Part shown: positions 12,690 to 25,565 of the stretch, one piece after another
Layout: every line of letters begins with the position of its first letter
How positions within the stretch are numbered: position 1 is the first letter of the stretch
NCBI RefSeq assembly: GCF_024868665.1
Contig: NC_079898.1
Span: 21,914,745-21,978,744, forward strand
Reading direction: 5' to 3'
DNA length: 64,000 nt
Source of the DNA: Triplophysa rosa
Taxonomy: Eukaryota > Chordata > Actinopteri > Cypriniformes > Nemacheilidae
Translations under genes and position numbers: made by a program
The notes under the pieces: generated by a model
Seen by the model: only the letters and a program-made list of their open reading frames with translations
What the model was told of the DNA's origin: nothing
Database searches by the model: none

Positions 12690-13225
12690 GTAAAATGTCT
12701 AGTGTACACTGATGGGTTTTGTACCTCATTTTCTGAGAGTGTACTGTTTACTATAGTAAACCGTAGTAAGATTTCTAGTGTATACTGACGGGTTTTTTAC
12801 TTTTGTTCTCAGAGTGTACTGTTTACTATAGTAAACCGTAGTAAAATGTCTAGTGTGCAGTGACAGATTTTGTACATTTTCTGAGAGTGTACTATTTACT
12901 ATAGTAAATCGTAGTAAAATGTCTAGTTCACAGTGACAGATGTTTACCTTTTTTCTGAGAGTGTGCTGTTTACTATAATAGCAAAGTTTAGTAAAATTTC
13001 TAGTTTGCACTGCAGTGACAGGTTTTGTACCTTTTTTCAGAGAGTGTACTGTTTACTATAGTAAACCGTAGTAAAATTTCTAGTGTACAGTGACAGGTTT
13101 TGTACCTTTTTTTGAGAGTGTACTATTTACTCTAGTAAATCGTAGAAAATGTCTAGTGTACACTGATGGGTTTTGTACCTTTTTTTGAGTGTACTTTTTA
13201 CTATAGTAAACTAGTAAAATGTCTA
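12690..13225. repeat. 75-bp tandem repeat array, right part
   Basis: About seven further units of the same repeat as 9485-9697, with spacing drifting between roughly 72 and 83 bp. Most keep the TTTACTATAGTAAA core. The first unit starts with the duplicated GTAAAATG of the hAT insertion. Confidence 0.9.
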
Positions 13226-14600
13226 GATACTATAGTGAATGCTATATATTATTGTATAACTACATTTTAAAAGTATACTACATTTTGTCAACTTACTATA
13301 TTAAATGCAAAATACTATAATATACTGTACAATATTATACTACAGTATTGATTTGTTTGTTAATCATACTCTGGTAAGGTTATGACGGTAATAAATGTTG
13401 TGTTTGTAGTATTGAGTCATTCAATAGGAAGAGGAATGAAACTTGTTGTTCTGTTGAATTATTGCTAAAGAACAGCATTAATTCAGAACTTTCAGTTATT
13501 TTTTATTCTCTTTCACAGCTTCCATTACATTGTTTGCAATCTCATTCTCAAAATATTCTATTCTTAACCATCAGCAAAATCCCAAATTGGTTGTCTGTGC
13601 TCAGGGAGCCCATCTCGCGAAGATTCATAGCACTTATGTTTTAGATTCTTCAGTATGAATTCTAAATCAGATAAAGCCTTCATTCAGTGTGTGAATAGAT
13701 AGTCAGGATGAAGTCTATGGGACGTTCTAAAACTGTCACAAACATATTGTCACCCACACTGCATCACAATCTGTTACCCACAATGCACCTTTTTGCGTTT
13801 CAGATGCTGAAGAGAACAGAGAAAGCATAATTTTATGCACAAGGGGCAATGAACTGAGATTAAATTATGATGTCTGTAATAGAGATAGCATCAGATTTGT
13901 TATTTTACTTTAGGTACTATGGCCATACTGGCACAAAAAATGCAAAAATAATCCAAGTACTTCGACTTGATGAGTATTGTGTCATTCGACAAATGCTGAA
14001 TGAAATAAATCCATTATGGGTTTCATGTTACTTAAGATGTAATTTATGCTTCTCTTGCACATAATCGTTTTAATATTTTGCTCTGTGTAATCTTCACTAT
14101 TAGCTGGCAGATCTCACGAGCTCAGTCGCTGCTCAGCATCAATATCTGCCTGAACACAATGCATGCGACATATCGAGAACAGAAAAACAGTTTAATTCAG
14201 CAGAGATGTGAAATTGTTTTACTTCAAAATCGCCACTTCACCTCAATAAAATGAAATGTAAAGGCAATGATGTGACTTGAACTATGACAAGATAGTTCTT
14301 AAAGTGTTCTTAAAGACCTGTTGTTAAAGTGGAAGTTCACCCAAAAATCAACTTTGTGTGATTTTTTTACTCACCCACATGACGTTAAACATGTTTAGAG
14401 ATCTTCCGGCGTCTTTGGGAGCATTGGAAGCGACGAGAATTATTTATGTGCGAAAAACAAACCAAAATTCCGACTTTAATCGATGTATTCTCCTCTGTCT
14501 TGTCAGTGTATGGCGCGCGTTCACGAGAACACTTCTTCGAGACGCGCGTGTCTCGTGACCGATCGCGTCATTTCGTTGGCATTAAACGTGAAACGGTATA
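13226..14600. other. Intron, mostly unclassified
   Basis: AT-rich sequence with TATACTA-type words up to about 13345, then sequence without recognised repeats. From about 14325 (AAAGTGGAAGTTCACCC) to at least 15300 an older short element seems to surround the ISL2EU-like insertion. Its far border could not be fixed. Confidence 0.4.
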
Positions 14601-15141
14601 CGCCCTTTTCACAATGACGTCACTTAACTTCCGCCTTTTTGCAAAGCAGTGTATCATAACACCCGTCTTGCAACAAACAAGAAGAACAAGAAGAAGAACT
14701 TCCGTTTAGCCGTCGCGCTGGAATTTAACAACAGTGAGAAAATAAACTGACAGAACACGTATTCAAGTACTTATCCTAGCACCTTCGCTAACACAAAAAG
14801 AAAACAAAACAAAACAAAACACTTACCTTCATAATCAAACAGGTACTGTTCAACGAAGAATTTGTATCCTTTCTCTAGCTTTGATCTTGTCGTTAGAGAA
14901 AATTTGTCTGCAAGACGTTGTACATCATCTAGACGTATTTGTGGCAGATGTGCAAGCCACTTGGTAAACTCCATTCTGAGGCGCTAGCGGAAGTAACTTC
15001 TTCTTCTTCTGGAGTTTTACTGGCGGTTGCCAAACCAGCTTATAGGTGCATTACCGCCACCTTATGAACTGGAGTGCTAGCGGAAGTAACAAGCTGCTTC
15101 GCGGCAGAACGGAAGATGCGTGACGTCATGTGAAAAGGGCG
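14601..15141 (-). mobile_element. Short DNA transposon carrying a host-like first exon (ISL2EU-like?)
   Basis: Inverted ends CGCCCTTTTCACA and TGTGAAAAGGGCG, each followed by a TGACGTCA-type word, flanked by TA on both sides. If one base more is counted at each end, AT flanks both sides instead. AT or TA duplications fit ISL2EU or Tc1 groups. Inside, on the minus strand, a clean first exon with splice donor is preserved. ISL2EU elements carry a second gene of the YqaJ/SWIM type (established knowledge), which this exon resembles only by general impression. Confidence 0.6.
14827..14974 (-). pseudogene. Orphan first coding exon inside the short transposon
   Basis: An ATG (complement of 14972-14974) opens 49 intact codons plus one base, ending exactly at a perfect donor GAAG|GTAAGT (intron starts at 14826). 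The peptide begins MEFTKWLAHLPQIRLDD and has KLEKGYKFF and YLFDYE near the end. It has balanced composition, unlike chance open frames here. No second exon or acceptor follows before the element ends, so it is an internally deleted remnant. The sequence before the ATG (15000-15070) contains a GGCGGTTGCCAAACC word I have the impression is widespread in fish. Confidence 0.55.
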
Positions 15142-18100
15142 TATTGGCTCCCGCAACCGACTGCATCTAGCTGTTCCGGTTTATCTTTTGAATGGGAGCC
15201 AACTTCATGTATTCACGGACACGCACGGCATCTTCATGTAAAGTTATCGTACGGCTTTGGTGCAAAAAGGTCTTCGAAACGAATTGATTGTTTTATTTTG
15301 TAATGCTTTTGGTCTGTTTGTGCAATAAATACCTGTGACTGTACTTTTATTCGCGTGTTGTGTTTTATATGGCTGAGAAGTGGTTAGGGTTAGGTTTAGG
15401 GTGAGGTTGGGGTAAGGTGCTACAAAATATTAAAACCATAAAATAATTATGAAATGCTAAGAATTGCACGCATCTCGGTCTGGAGCATTTAGCAAACAGC
15501 AACGCAGTTCCCTGTTCGTCGAAAAACGACGTCAAAGGGGTACCCTGCGCGTTCAAAAGTGACGCCGAGGGGAGCTGACCGAGCTTAAATATGTGACGAG
15601 TTGGGAGTGAGAACGTGTTGGGTTGGTATGTGCACTGGAAGCGTCTGTCATCAAGACAAATTCCTTGTGTGTCCAAGCGCACTTGGCAATGAAGCTATTT
15701 CTGATTCTAAGTTCACTTTATATAACTTGTTCTGTTTTTAAGGAAGTTCAAACCAATCAGTTGTTTTTCCACCAATACTTGTTACTAATTTACCAATATA
15801 TTTGTTAGTGTTATATGATGGTGCATTTTAGTAACTGATAAAATCGAGTCTGAGAATATATAGACTAAACAGACTAATGGTATCATGACATTGAAATATA
15901 ATCTCAAGCAGTTGCGGATGTGTTGAGCTGCTTTAATGCTGCCATTGCTCTTCCGTGAGCTCTGACTCGTATAAATCTGACTGATTTATTTTCTGTGAAT
16001 GTTTTAGGCTCCTAAGTGAAGATAAAAGGAAAATACTGAAAGCCGTGTATTTGCTCTGCAGCTTATTGCCTTTGACGTGCATTAGGCTGTAAGTACCGGT
16101 GGGCTGCATTCAAATGCACATGTTTATTTTGTCAGAGAAACAGAATCGGGCCACGGCGCTCTCAGGCAGCCGCTGACGGAGCTGGCATTGGGCGGTCAGA
16201 ACCGTGTGTGTGTGTGGATTTCTGTGGATCATGTGTGTGTGTGTGTGTTTCTCTCAGCAACAGGACTCTCTCAGCAGCTCTGTGTGCATAGATAACATGA
16301 GAGCGCCATCTAGGTAGCTGTATGGGGTACTGCCAGATGAGCTCATTGTGGATTAATAAACAGCCTACATCTTTTACTGGATTTGCTGGTCAATTTCATG
16401 TAGCAGCATTTCTTATTATATATATATTATATAGTTTCCTATATATTAACTTTGAATTGCTTTGTGTTGTGTTTTTAATTTATTGCACTTCACGGTCAGA
16501 CAATGCATGCATAGGTGGACATTTTATGAATTTATTATTTATTGTTTTATTATTATTATTCAGATTTTATATGCAATTCTGCATTTTTAAAACATAAATT
16601 AATGCATGATATATCATGCATTACAATATTTTCATAGCATTTATTTAGGCTTTGTTTATACTTTTAAGATTCATTTGAATTTGTAAATATAATCAAATTG
16701 ACATTAAATTAGATTCATGTTTAATTAAACCATTTTAAGTTATTGTTCATTTATTTTAACTGTTGTGTTCATTAATAATGAATAATCTTCTTTTTGTCAA
16801 ATGTTCCCTGCGTTATAAGACAAATGAATTCACAATGACTCAGAAGAAGATGCTTTTGGAGCACAAACTGCCTAGCTTTAGTAATCTGCTGTTAACCACA
16901 AGTCACAGATGGGTGAGTTTAGGGCTTTTGTGTGTGTGACTCTGCGGTCATGAGTGATATAAAAATGATTTTACTGTAAGCTGAGTATAGGACATACTCA
17001 GACCGGATATTGAAAATGTAAAAAGGCAGTGAGCTATGAAACCGTGTTTATCTTAGACGTCACTCCGGCCAAAATCATTTTAATGACCACCAGTGAGATG
17101 TACAAAACTGGAATTGATGCAGCATTCTGTAAAAGAGAGGTTCAAGAATTACACATTTCAGGCTGAATAATATGATAACAATACACTTTTCCAAAACTGA
17201 GATACTTATAAAACATTTTATAAACATTAATTTTAACGAAACAAACAGTTTGCAGTTTTCCTGTATCATTCTCTGTAAAACCTAAAAAAATCTCAGAATG
17301 GTGTTGCTACTACATTTCCTGTTTCAAAGCATATCACCCAGCATCGATTGAAAGCTCGAGATGTGGCTTTTCATCGCTTTAAAGTGGGAACTTTTTATCA
17401 TAGTGTACAACATCTTACATGCCGCTTGCTGGACAGAATTATGCGATGCGATGACTAGCTCAGATCAGGGCTGTCGGAGACCGGTGGTGAGCAGGAAAGA
17501 GGAGTCTCATTTCATGCAAGGTTACACACATCATTCAGTCAGACAGTCTGCTTTCCTGAGTATCAGAGCACTCAAGCGCTATGTTTTACTCTTGGGGAGA
17601 TAGTTAGATAAAGTTACGCCCGAAGGGTCAACTGAGTGTGAAGTGGGTTATGGGGTTTGTTAAATATCACAGTTAATCACAGCAAACCAAGTACGGCTGA
17701 CCAATCACAGGTGATCAGTTATACGCTGTTCAAAAATGTAAGAGAAGAAAATGGAGTATGTACTGTATAGGCTTTTTTTCTCCATGACATCATCCATTCA
17801 TTTTACAGACATTTCCGTTACACTGAAGCGAAACTCAATGCAGTGCTAAATTAAAAATACAGATGATGTATACTGTAGATAGAGATGTTTAGTTGGATGT
17901 CTGGAATAAGCATGCCAGGCGTAAGCAGCTGTCCCTTGCCGTATCTTTTTACATAGACAGGCTGTACAATATCATTTGGCTGTGTTTCAAAACCTAGTGA
18001 GCTGCCTGAGGTGGCAGCATTGAAAGGCATCATGGGCACGGCACGAAGGCCGTTCCAAAGAGTAAGCAGCATAATTACAATATGCTCCCTTCCAAGATTT

Positions 18101-18259
18101 GGCCAAATTCACAAACAGCCAGTGTGTGTATTCTTGCTGGGGAAAGCAATCCCATAATAATATACAATGATCTATTTTAATCTGATGTCCATAAACACTG
18201 TCGAAAAAGTATAAAACTGTACTTTTTAAGGTACAGTAGTCATCACTGGGGTGGTACCC
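15142..18259. other. Intron with minor repeats
   Basis: Contains a short TTAGGG-like degenerate run (15382-15415), a CGTCGAAAAACGACG hairpin near 15518, (TG)n runs at 16204-16248 and otherwise AT-rich sequence. No exon supported. Confidence 0.45.
16204..16248. repeat. (TG)n tracts
   Basis: Two (GT) tracts of about 12 and 18 bp separated by a GGATTTCTGTGGATCA spacer. Confidence 0.9.
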
Positions 18260-18557
18260 TTAAAGGGACAGTTCACCCAAAAATAAATATTCTTTCATCA
18301 TTTACTCACGTTCAAGTTTTTCCAAATCTGTATAAATGTCTTTATTCTGATAAACACAGAGAAAGATTTTTGGAAGAATGCTTATTACCAAACATTTCTT
18401 GGACCCCATTGACTACCATAGTAGGCAAAAATACTGTTCTTATTTGTCCAAATATCGTTCTCTGTTTTCAACCAAAGAAATTCATACAGTTATGGAACAA
18501 CTAGAGAGTGAGTAATTTATGACAGAATTTTCGTTTTTGGGTGAACTGTCCCTTTAA
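18260..18557. mobile_element. TTAA-flanked short element, family A copy
   Basis: Full-length copy: TTAAAGGGACAGTTCACCC at left and its inverse GGGTGAACTGTCCCTTTAA at right. The interior is largely self-complementary (ATCATTTACTCA near the left end, GAGTGAGTAATTTATGACAG near the right). This family is abundant in cypriniform genomes; it is non-coding. Confidence 0.9.
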
Positions 18558-20183
18558 GGGAGCTTTTTAAAAATGTGCTGCCTATGTACTAGGGAGACAT
18601 CATCATGCCTTATTTGTGACATCATCACATATAAGGTTACATCATGTCAGTTAGAAAGTTTGTCTTATAAGGCAGCTGTATGTGTAGGGAGTAGACAGCA
18701 AGGCTGTAAGAATATTTTAAAGGTCTGTGTGCTGGGGAAATCTGACTTATACTGTTATGCAATATGAGGACACAGGGTTTGTTGACTGACAGACCATTTG
18801 TCATTTCAACCTCCTGAACAGAAGGTTTGTGATCTGTGCCCATATGTTTTATGACTCTTATTATCATTTGGTGGATGAAATATTCATATTAAAAACGGTA
18901 CAGTTATGGATCAATGCGTGACAACCCTTTAAATCACAATTAATATTGCTCATTGCCGCTTTAATACTCTGTGTTTGTTTTCGAAGCGATTGGCCTGTGC
19001 TGAAATATTCTGGATATTGATGCCTGGAGAAATCTTTTGAGCAACCATGAACCTCATCACCACGCCACAGCGGTTTTGTAACGATTGTATTTCAGCTCGC
19101 TTATTTGGCTTAAGTCCCCGTGTCTCCGGTGTGGAGCATCAACGCTATACAGCAGGCATTTAGGCTGAATTGAATGTGATTGCCAACAGCGAGAGAAGTG
19201 GGCGGACAGTTCCAGTTGGAAAAAAATGTCCTCCCACCTTGTGCTGTAACCCCTCAGAAAGAAAAGCAGAGTTATTTTCAAAAAAGCTTCTCCACTCAAA
19301 TCAAGGCCAAACTCGATTGCTCTCCGCCACAGCGCCCTGAAATCTTTCATAAACTTTGTGTCGCATGAAAGCAGAATGTAAGAACTAAGGGTAAATCGGT
19401 AAGCTGTTTTTATATTCGATGTGGACGTTACGTAACAGTCAGACACATTCTTGGTTAACCAGTCAGAAGTGTGCCCGGTAAATGAGGTTTGTTTCTCTCG
19501 GCCATTATTTCTCTCTCAGCTTCTGAACACAAAAAGGTAAGGTGGTGTGAGATCTGACAAAGAGTGGGAGGGTAAATAGTTTGTCTTAAAGGAACTGAAC
19601 GTGATTTATGAGGCGAAGCTTTGAAAGGTTTTTTAAGGCGTTGATAAATCTCTGTCCTCCCGTGTGGCTGCTTTTAATGGGAGTTAGATGCTCCGGCACG
19701 AACGTTTCCCTTTTCTGCGTTGTGACGTGCAGGTTTACATGAGCGCTGGCGAGGACTGATTCAAATATTCTCTTCCGTACGTTGCGCTGGACAAAATGGT
19801 TCCTTTAGAGAGGTTTATTTTTGCAGTAGGCCATTAAAAATGGATAAACCTATAAGCAAGAGTCCAGACAGCTGGTTATTGGTTGTATTTTGTGATGGGG
19901 AGATGGTTTGATTATGCACAAGGCTGAGAACTGGAATCTCATCATTTATTTGAGACTTTTTTTTAAAGATGCTTATCAGCGATTTTTAAAAGCACTTTGG
20001 GGAATCCCATCTAGTACAAAAATACTTGAGCAATGTTTATGTCACCAAAAGGTTGATTTTTATTTACAGCACCATAGACAGATGTCTAATTCACACCGTC
20101 CCTGTGTAAAAATGTTTTTCAATATGTAAATTAAGCAGCCAGCCTTGGATTGTTTGAAAATCTGGTGATTTCTGGGGCAAGTG
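18558..20183. other. Intron, single-copy
   Basis: No repeats recognised. A 129-codon minus-strand open frame at 19057-19446 has no recognisable domain, no in-frame partner exon and no repeat match. I do not call it a gene. The block 18960-19450 may be conserved non-coding DNA. Confidence 0.4.
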
Positions 20184-20303
20184 TTAATGGGACAGTTCAC
20201 CCAAAAATGAAAATTCTGTCATCATTTACTCACCCTCGAGTTGTTCCAAATCTGTTTAAATTTCTTTGTGATGAACACATTTTTGGGTGAACTATCCCTT
20301 TAA
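20184..20303. mobile_element. Family A short element, internally deleted
   Basis: Both TTAA ends of family A are present (GGGACAGTTCACCCAAAAATG; TTTTGGGTGAACTATCCC), but only about 120 bp in all. The break is inside the GATGAACACA word. Confidence 0.85.
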
Positions 20304-20334
20304 CTAACCTTAAAGAAAAGTGTACAAAAAATGG

Positions 20335-21070
20335 TATCAACATTTTTAATCGTGATTAATTGCATCCAGAATAAAAGTTTGTGTTTACATAATTATGTTC
20401 ATGCACTTTAGTTTGCACATTTATTTTGTATTTATAAACACATACACGTACACATATATTTAGGAAATATCTGCATGGATATATTAATATTTTTACAGCA
20501 TTTAAATGATATATAATCATTTATTCATTTTTATATTTTCTTATTGTTTATAAATACAAAATTAATATTCACAGTGCACAGTGACATATTAAATGATTAA
20601 ATGTCTTAAGTAGCATGGGAACATTTTTAGTAAAAGTCAAAAATACATTGTACGGGTCAAAATGATCTATTTTTCTTTTATGCCAAAAATCATTAGGCTA
20701 AGGATCACGTTCCATGAAGATATTTTGTAAAATTCAAACCCTAAATATATAAAAACTTTATTTTTGTGAGAGGATGGCCTGCTACAGTGCCTCTGATTAA
20801 CAACTTCAAAGGCAATTTTCTCAATATTTAGATTTTTTTGCACCCTCAAATTCCAAAGGTTTAAACGGTTGTATCTCCGCCAGATATTATCCTATCCTAA
20901 CAACCCATGCATCAATAGAAAGCTAAATTATTCCGCTGTCAGATGATGTAAAATCTCAATCTCGAAAAATTCACCCATAAGACTGGTTTTGTTGTCCAGT
21001 GTCAAATATTATAAACTCGAACTTTTGCTCTGGATGCGATTAATCGCAAATAATCATGGAATAGCCCTAA
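20335..21070. mobile_element. Element with AATCGTGATTAAT ends, copy with extra internal sequence
   Basis: The left end carries the words TGCATCCAGAATAAAAG and TTTGTGTTTACATAAT. The right end carries GGATGCGATTAATCGC and finishes near ATAGCCCTAA. The same ends bound the 342-bp copy at 59574-59915. Roughly 400 bp in the middle (about 20600-21010) is absent from that copy and may be another insertion or an older form. Confidence 0.65.
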
Positions 21071-21098
21071 AAAGTCAGATTGTTAGAGACTAACATCG

Positions 21099-21548
21099 TC
21101 CTAACCAAACGCGACGCTGCGACACGCGATAAAAGGTATCTTTTCCATGTTAACCAGAGGTTTTGTCCTAACCAGCCGCGACGAGCAACGGCCGTTTAAT
21201 TTAGACGTCGCGGCTGAAAGCTCCGCCCACTCAACGGTCTCATTCGATGTAAGTTCTGCACCTCATGAATATTAATCGGCAAACATGGAGGAGGACAGGC
21301 TATTTTGATTACATACGTTTAGATTCTAAAATCATAGCATAGCGTCCGGTGAGGCATCACTGAAGTCATGAGAACAGGACGCATCTCTCTTTGTGCACTC
21401 TTCAGCTGCAGCGTGCAAGGCTGCGTGGACGGGGAAAACTGTTCTGATTGGCTGTGTTTTGTGATTGATTGTCGCGTCCCGCCCCCTTTTCGCGTTCGGT
21501 ATGGACAAACAAATCGCAGGAATTTCATCGCATCGCGTTTGGTTAGGA
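21099..21548. mobile_element. Short element with TCCTAACCAAACGCGA ends
   Basis: Inverted ends TCCTAACCAAACGCGA and TCGCGTTTGGTTAGGA. GC-rich interior including GCCGCGACGAGCAACGG. Three overlapping open frames in it are in different frames and look like by-products of composition. No transposase. TSD not resolved; could be Harbinger-like. Confidence 0.65.
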
Positions 21549-22383
21549 TGCGGTGTGACAGTGTCAGTCACCATTCAGTTTCATTGTAAGCAAAAGATGC
21601 AACGAAAGTGCTCTGTCTAGCATCCTTTAAATCTAGTCATATAAAGAAAGACATATATGTGAGTATTGTGGGATATACATGATAAATGTTTATTTATTTT
21701 TGGTGCACTGTTCCTTTAAATCTCATTAGAATTGATTTAAATGTTGATATAAACAAGATCACATCTGCACATTGAGACCTGTGTATGTTGACTCTTGCAG
21801 TGTTGATGTTGACAAACACACTCACATTACTGTAAGATCTGTCTATTGTATTCTAACTTTTGATTCCAGACTTTGCCAAACAGAGCACAGTTTAAGACAT
21901 TATTCTAAGTCTCCATTAGTTCTCTATTTATTTTTACTGGTGTCTATGAGAAAGTATAATATTACAGAAATGTCATTTGTAATTTTACTTACGGCAAATT
22001 CTGCACTAATTTCCGAGAGCCAAAGGAAACCTGTGGTGCAATTTAGGTGTGACATGTTTGCAAACATTGACTTCTTAAATGCAGTCAACACAAATACAGA
22101 ACAACTGCGAGGTAACATCACAATTATAAACCGACACGTAAACACGTAAACACGAGTCGTGTTGCCATGTTTGAAATGTCTAATGTCTAGCCGTAACCAT
22201 ATTGTAAGTAAATATTTAATAGAAATACAGACTTCCTGCATTTTGCAAGGTCGCGTTTACTCTTTAGGTCTGCTGTTACTGTACTATAGAAGCTATTCAC
22301 TGAGCAGTACTCTCAATAGAGCTTTCTGTTTGTTTTGCAAGATTGCAAAGGGCAGAAGCAACCTTTGAAATATCCAACCAATA

Positions 22384-22409
22384 CTCTCTCGCTCTCTCTC
22401 TCTCTCTCT
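22384..22409. repeat. (TC)n microsatellite
   Basis: CTCTCTC, one G, then about nine CT units. Confidence 0.9.
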
Positions 22410-25400
22410 GGATCATTATCTTGTGTGAACATTCATCACCTCCCTCATTTCATGCAGAATTTCAACATCATCATAATTTAAAAGGCTCTCAGTGCTGTGA
22501 ATATGTATGTTTTTTATGACACTGGGAATGGATCTGGTCTTTTATGCATGCATCTTTTTTCTTGTGTGAATTTTTTGGTTCCTGGTGTCCTAATCTCTGT
22601 ATTTTTTAGGTCTAGATGATGTTACAACATCATGCTGCAACAGTGTTGTACACACACTGTGACACATTTAAATTAAATATTAAAACAATAAAAATTAAGA
22701 TTAATAATTAAAATGGCTGTAGTTTCACTACAATGATCTGATTATCAGTTCAACCGATTATGTTAGAATTATGACATGGTTGTACGATTTTAATTGTTGG
22801 ACACGGTTGAGAAGGTCAAAACCGTTAATACTCGCTGCTTTCACGCTAGGTTAGTATTTTGTTAGATAATCGTTCATATAACTTACTAAAGATGTGCGCG
22901 TCTAGTGCTTTTTCAAAGTAATGGGACAGCAAAGAGTATTTGTGGAATGTAATGGAGCCGCTCTTTAACCATGGCCCAGAGAGCAAGATGGAGGCCGAAT
23001 CAGACAGCCCGAATCCCCTCAGACAGCATGTCCCCTATTTTTCAAATCATTGTCAGAGTAAAGAGCAGGCTATCCATCCCCATCTAGCGTGGTTAGAGGG
23101 CTGGGTATAGATAGCTGTCTGCTCGGGCGTCATCTATCACGAGTAGCTTTGGAGGACTGCAGAAAAATTTTGATTTTCCAGCATCACAGTCTGAACATTT
23201 GGGGTGAGCTCCGTGTGTCTGGTCCGTGTTTTATCACCACAGCTGTTGTGGGATGCTGTTTTCTTCTGATGGCACCCATATTGAACCTCCTATGGCACCA
23301 GGAACAGTGGAAGCTGCAGTTTTCTTAAACCATAAATCAAGCAGGGATTGTTTTTCAGTTTTTTATTGATTGTGAGTTCCCTCTATATCAAGACCAAAAC
23401 GGATTCCGAAATACCGAAATACGCTAGTTAGTGCTAATGCAATCTGTTAAAGGTTGTTTAAAGCTTTTTTATGTCACATAGTTTCTTTTTCGTGTATGTC
23501 TTATTACAGAAACATTTAACCATGTTCTTATCATTTATTGTTTGCTACTTTTTCAAACGTGTTTGTAGATTTTTGGTTTCATGTTTGTCTCCGATCAATG
23601 CTTGGATTTTACTATAATACTAATAATAGTAAATACTAATGTATAAATACTAATTTTGTATTCATACTAGTATTCAATATTAAAAAGTAAGTAATTTGTG
23701 AAATTTATTGACTGAAATTGTGACAGTTTTGCCCAAAAATATTTGTATTTTCTGTGTATTTCGAACCTTACACTCTTAAAATCAAATATTTATTAAATTA
23801 TTAGTTAATTTAATTGATTTTGGTTCCCCAAAGAACTTTTCAATTAAAGATTCCCGAAATATTTTTTTTTTCACATTTTTTATGATCTGCGAGACCTTTT
23901 TAGGAACCTTTATTTTCGTATTGTAGCTATGAAATTACTCGAATTTATTAGCAAGACAGAAAAACGGAATTCTAAGTAATGCTTATATATCCACTCGCGG
24001 ACATTGTTAGTTCAAAGAAACTAGGGAGTGTAATTTCTAAAATTCCTGTGCCCGTAGTTGTAAAAACAACCTGAAGTGCTGTTAGTAATGAGCAGTTGTG
24101 TTTCATCTAGTGCCCTGTTAGATGGACTCTCACAAAGCAGAGGTTTTATGTGCCGTGCTCTTCACAGATACATTCATCACAGATGGCTCGATCACAGCGT
24201 TCGCCGGCGTCTCTCGTTTCAGTGTTGTGGATGCATTTGATGAGCTCTTTATCAGTTTGCTCTTGTATGTGGATTGGGCTTGGTGATTTTAACCCCTGAC
24301 CTCAGCTGTGCTAAGCAGCATCTCTTCTTTTGTCTGTATCAACACTCAGAGCTTGTGAAGTACAATGTTGCCAAACTGTCCTCAGAGATTCATTTAGTGA
24401 AGGTCTGTCATCTTTAGAATAGATGCTAATGCTTGTATTAAACACAGTCAAACTAGCAAAAGCCTAATTTCTTAATCATATTCCTGCTAAAAGCAAAAAA
24501 GTTATGCAGAGATTGTGAGATTTAAGATGTCAGGTCTTCACTTTGACCAAGGTGTTTAGCTATTTTTACTGTAGTGCAGAAGATATTGTATAATTTTAAA
24601 TCTATTAGTCAGAAAGTTTACATTAAATATTTTAATGAACAAAACGCACCTAAATCCAGAGAAATATTTGTCATATTTATATAAGATTATAGCCCATGAT
24701 TTTTCTTCCTCTTCATTTTCGGTGGTTACAGCATCGTTTCTCTGACATTTATAACTAATTAATCCATCCTTTTTAAATAGTCTATTTTAGGTCTTTTTAT
24801 TATTATTTTCTCTCTACCTCCCTTGACTCACTGTTGTCATGGTAACTTGCTATTGTAGATATTATGCTAGAGGATTCATTAGGTTTCTGTCGAGACTTTG
24901 TGATTCTTCCATTGAACAATTCAGACTCAATCAATGTAGCCCGCTATAGTTTACTGTCTCTGATGAGAACATTACTCTATAATCACATGGATGTATTCTC
25001 CCCAACACTGAAGTATATTGCCTATTGTCCAGAAAGATTTAATTTGCCATCTCTGAGGAAAAGAGCAGCTTAGAATGGCCAGAAAATCTAATATTTACAA
25101 TTCATCAAGTGATTTTTTTAAGTGGAACATTCAAAATCCAACAGTTAATTTCTGTAAAATTTACATATATTATTTAATTAAAAATTTGTTCAAAAGTATT
25201 TAGTTAACAAATGTTATTTCATTCAAGTGGAATAGGAATGATAACACAAAAGCACTGGAACTCAAAAAGTAAATCAGAAAAGTCGCATGCTGTTAGAGAT
25301 TTGTTATACGTTGTGTCAGCTCAGACGTGGTTTTTGAATGAATAAATAAATCTTTAAACTTCCTGAATCAATCACGAACCTTACTCATGTGTAGGTCGCT

Positions 25401-25565
25401 TTGGAAAAAATAATAAATATGTAAATAATTATGTATACTAATTAAGCCTAATGTATATTTATTTTATTAGTTTGTTTAAAACTAAAAATACACTATTCGT
25501 ATAAGAAATAATTAATAATATACAATAACTATAATATAACGTTATAATAAATAAATCTAAAGAAA

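Noticed and set aside
15382..15415. Telomere-like GGTTAGGGTTAGGTTTAGGG run
   Set aside because: Short and degenerate. A similar run occurs in a dispersed repeat near 40702-40728, so it is no evidence for a telomere or fusion site.
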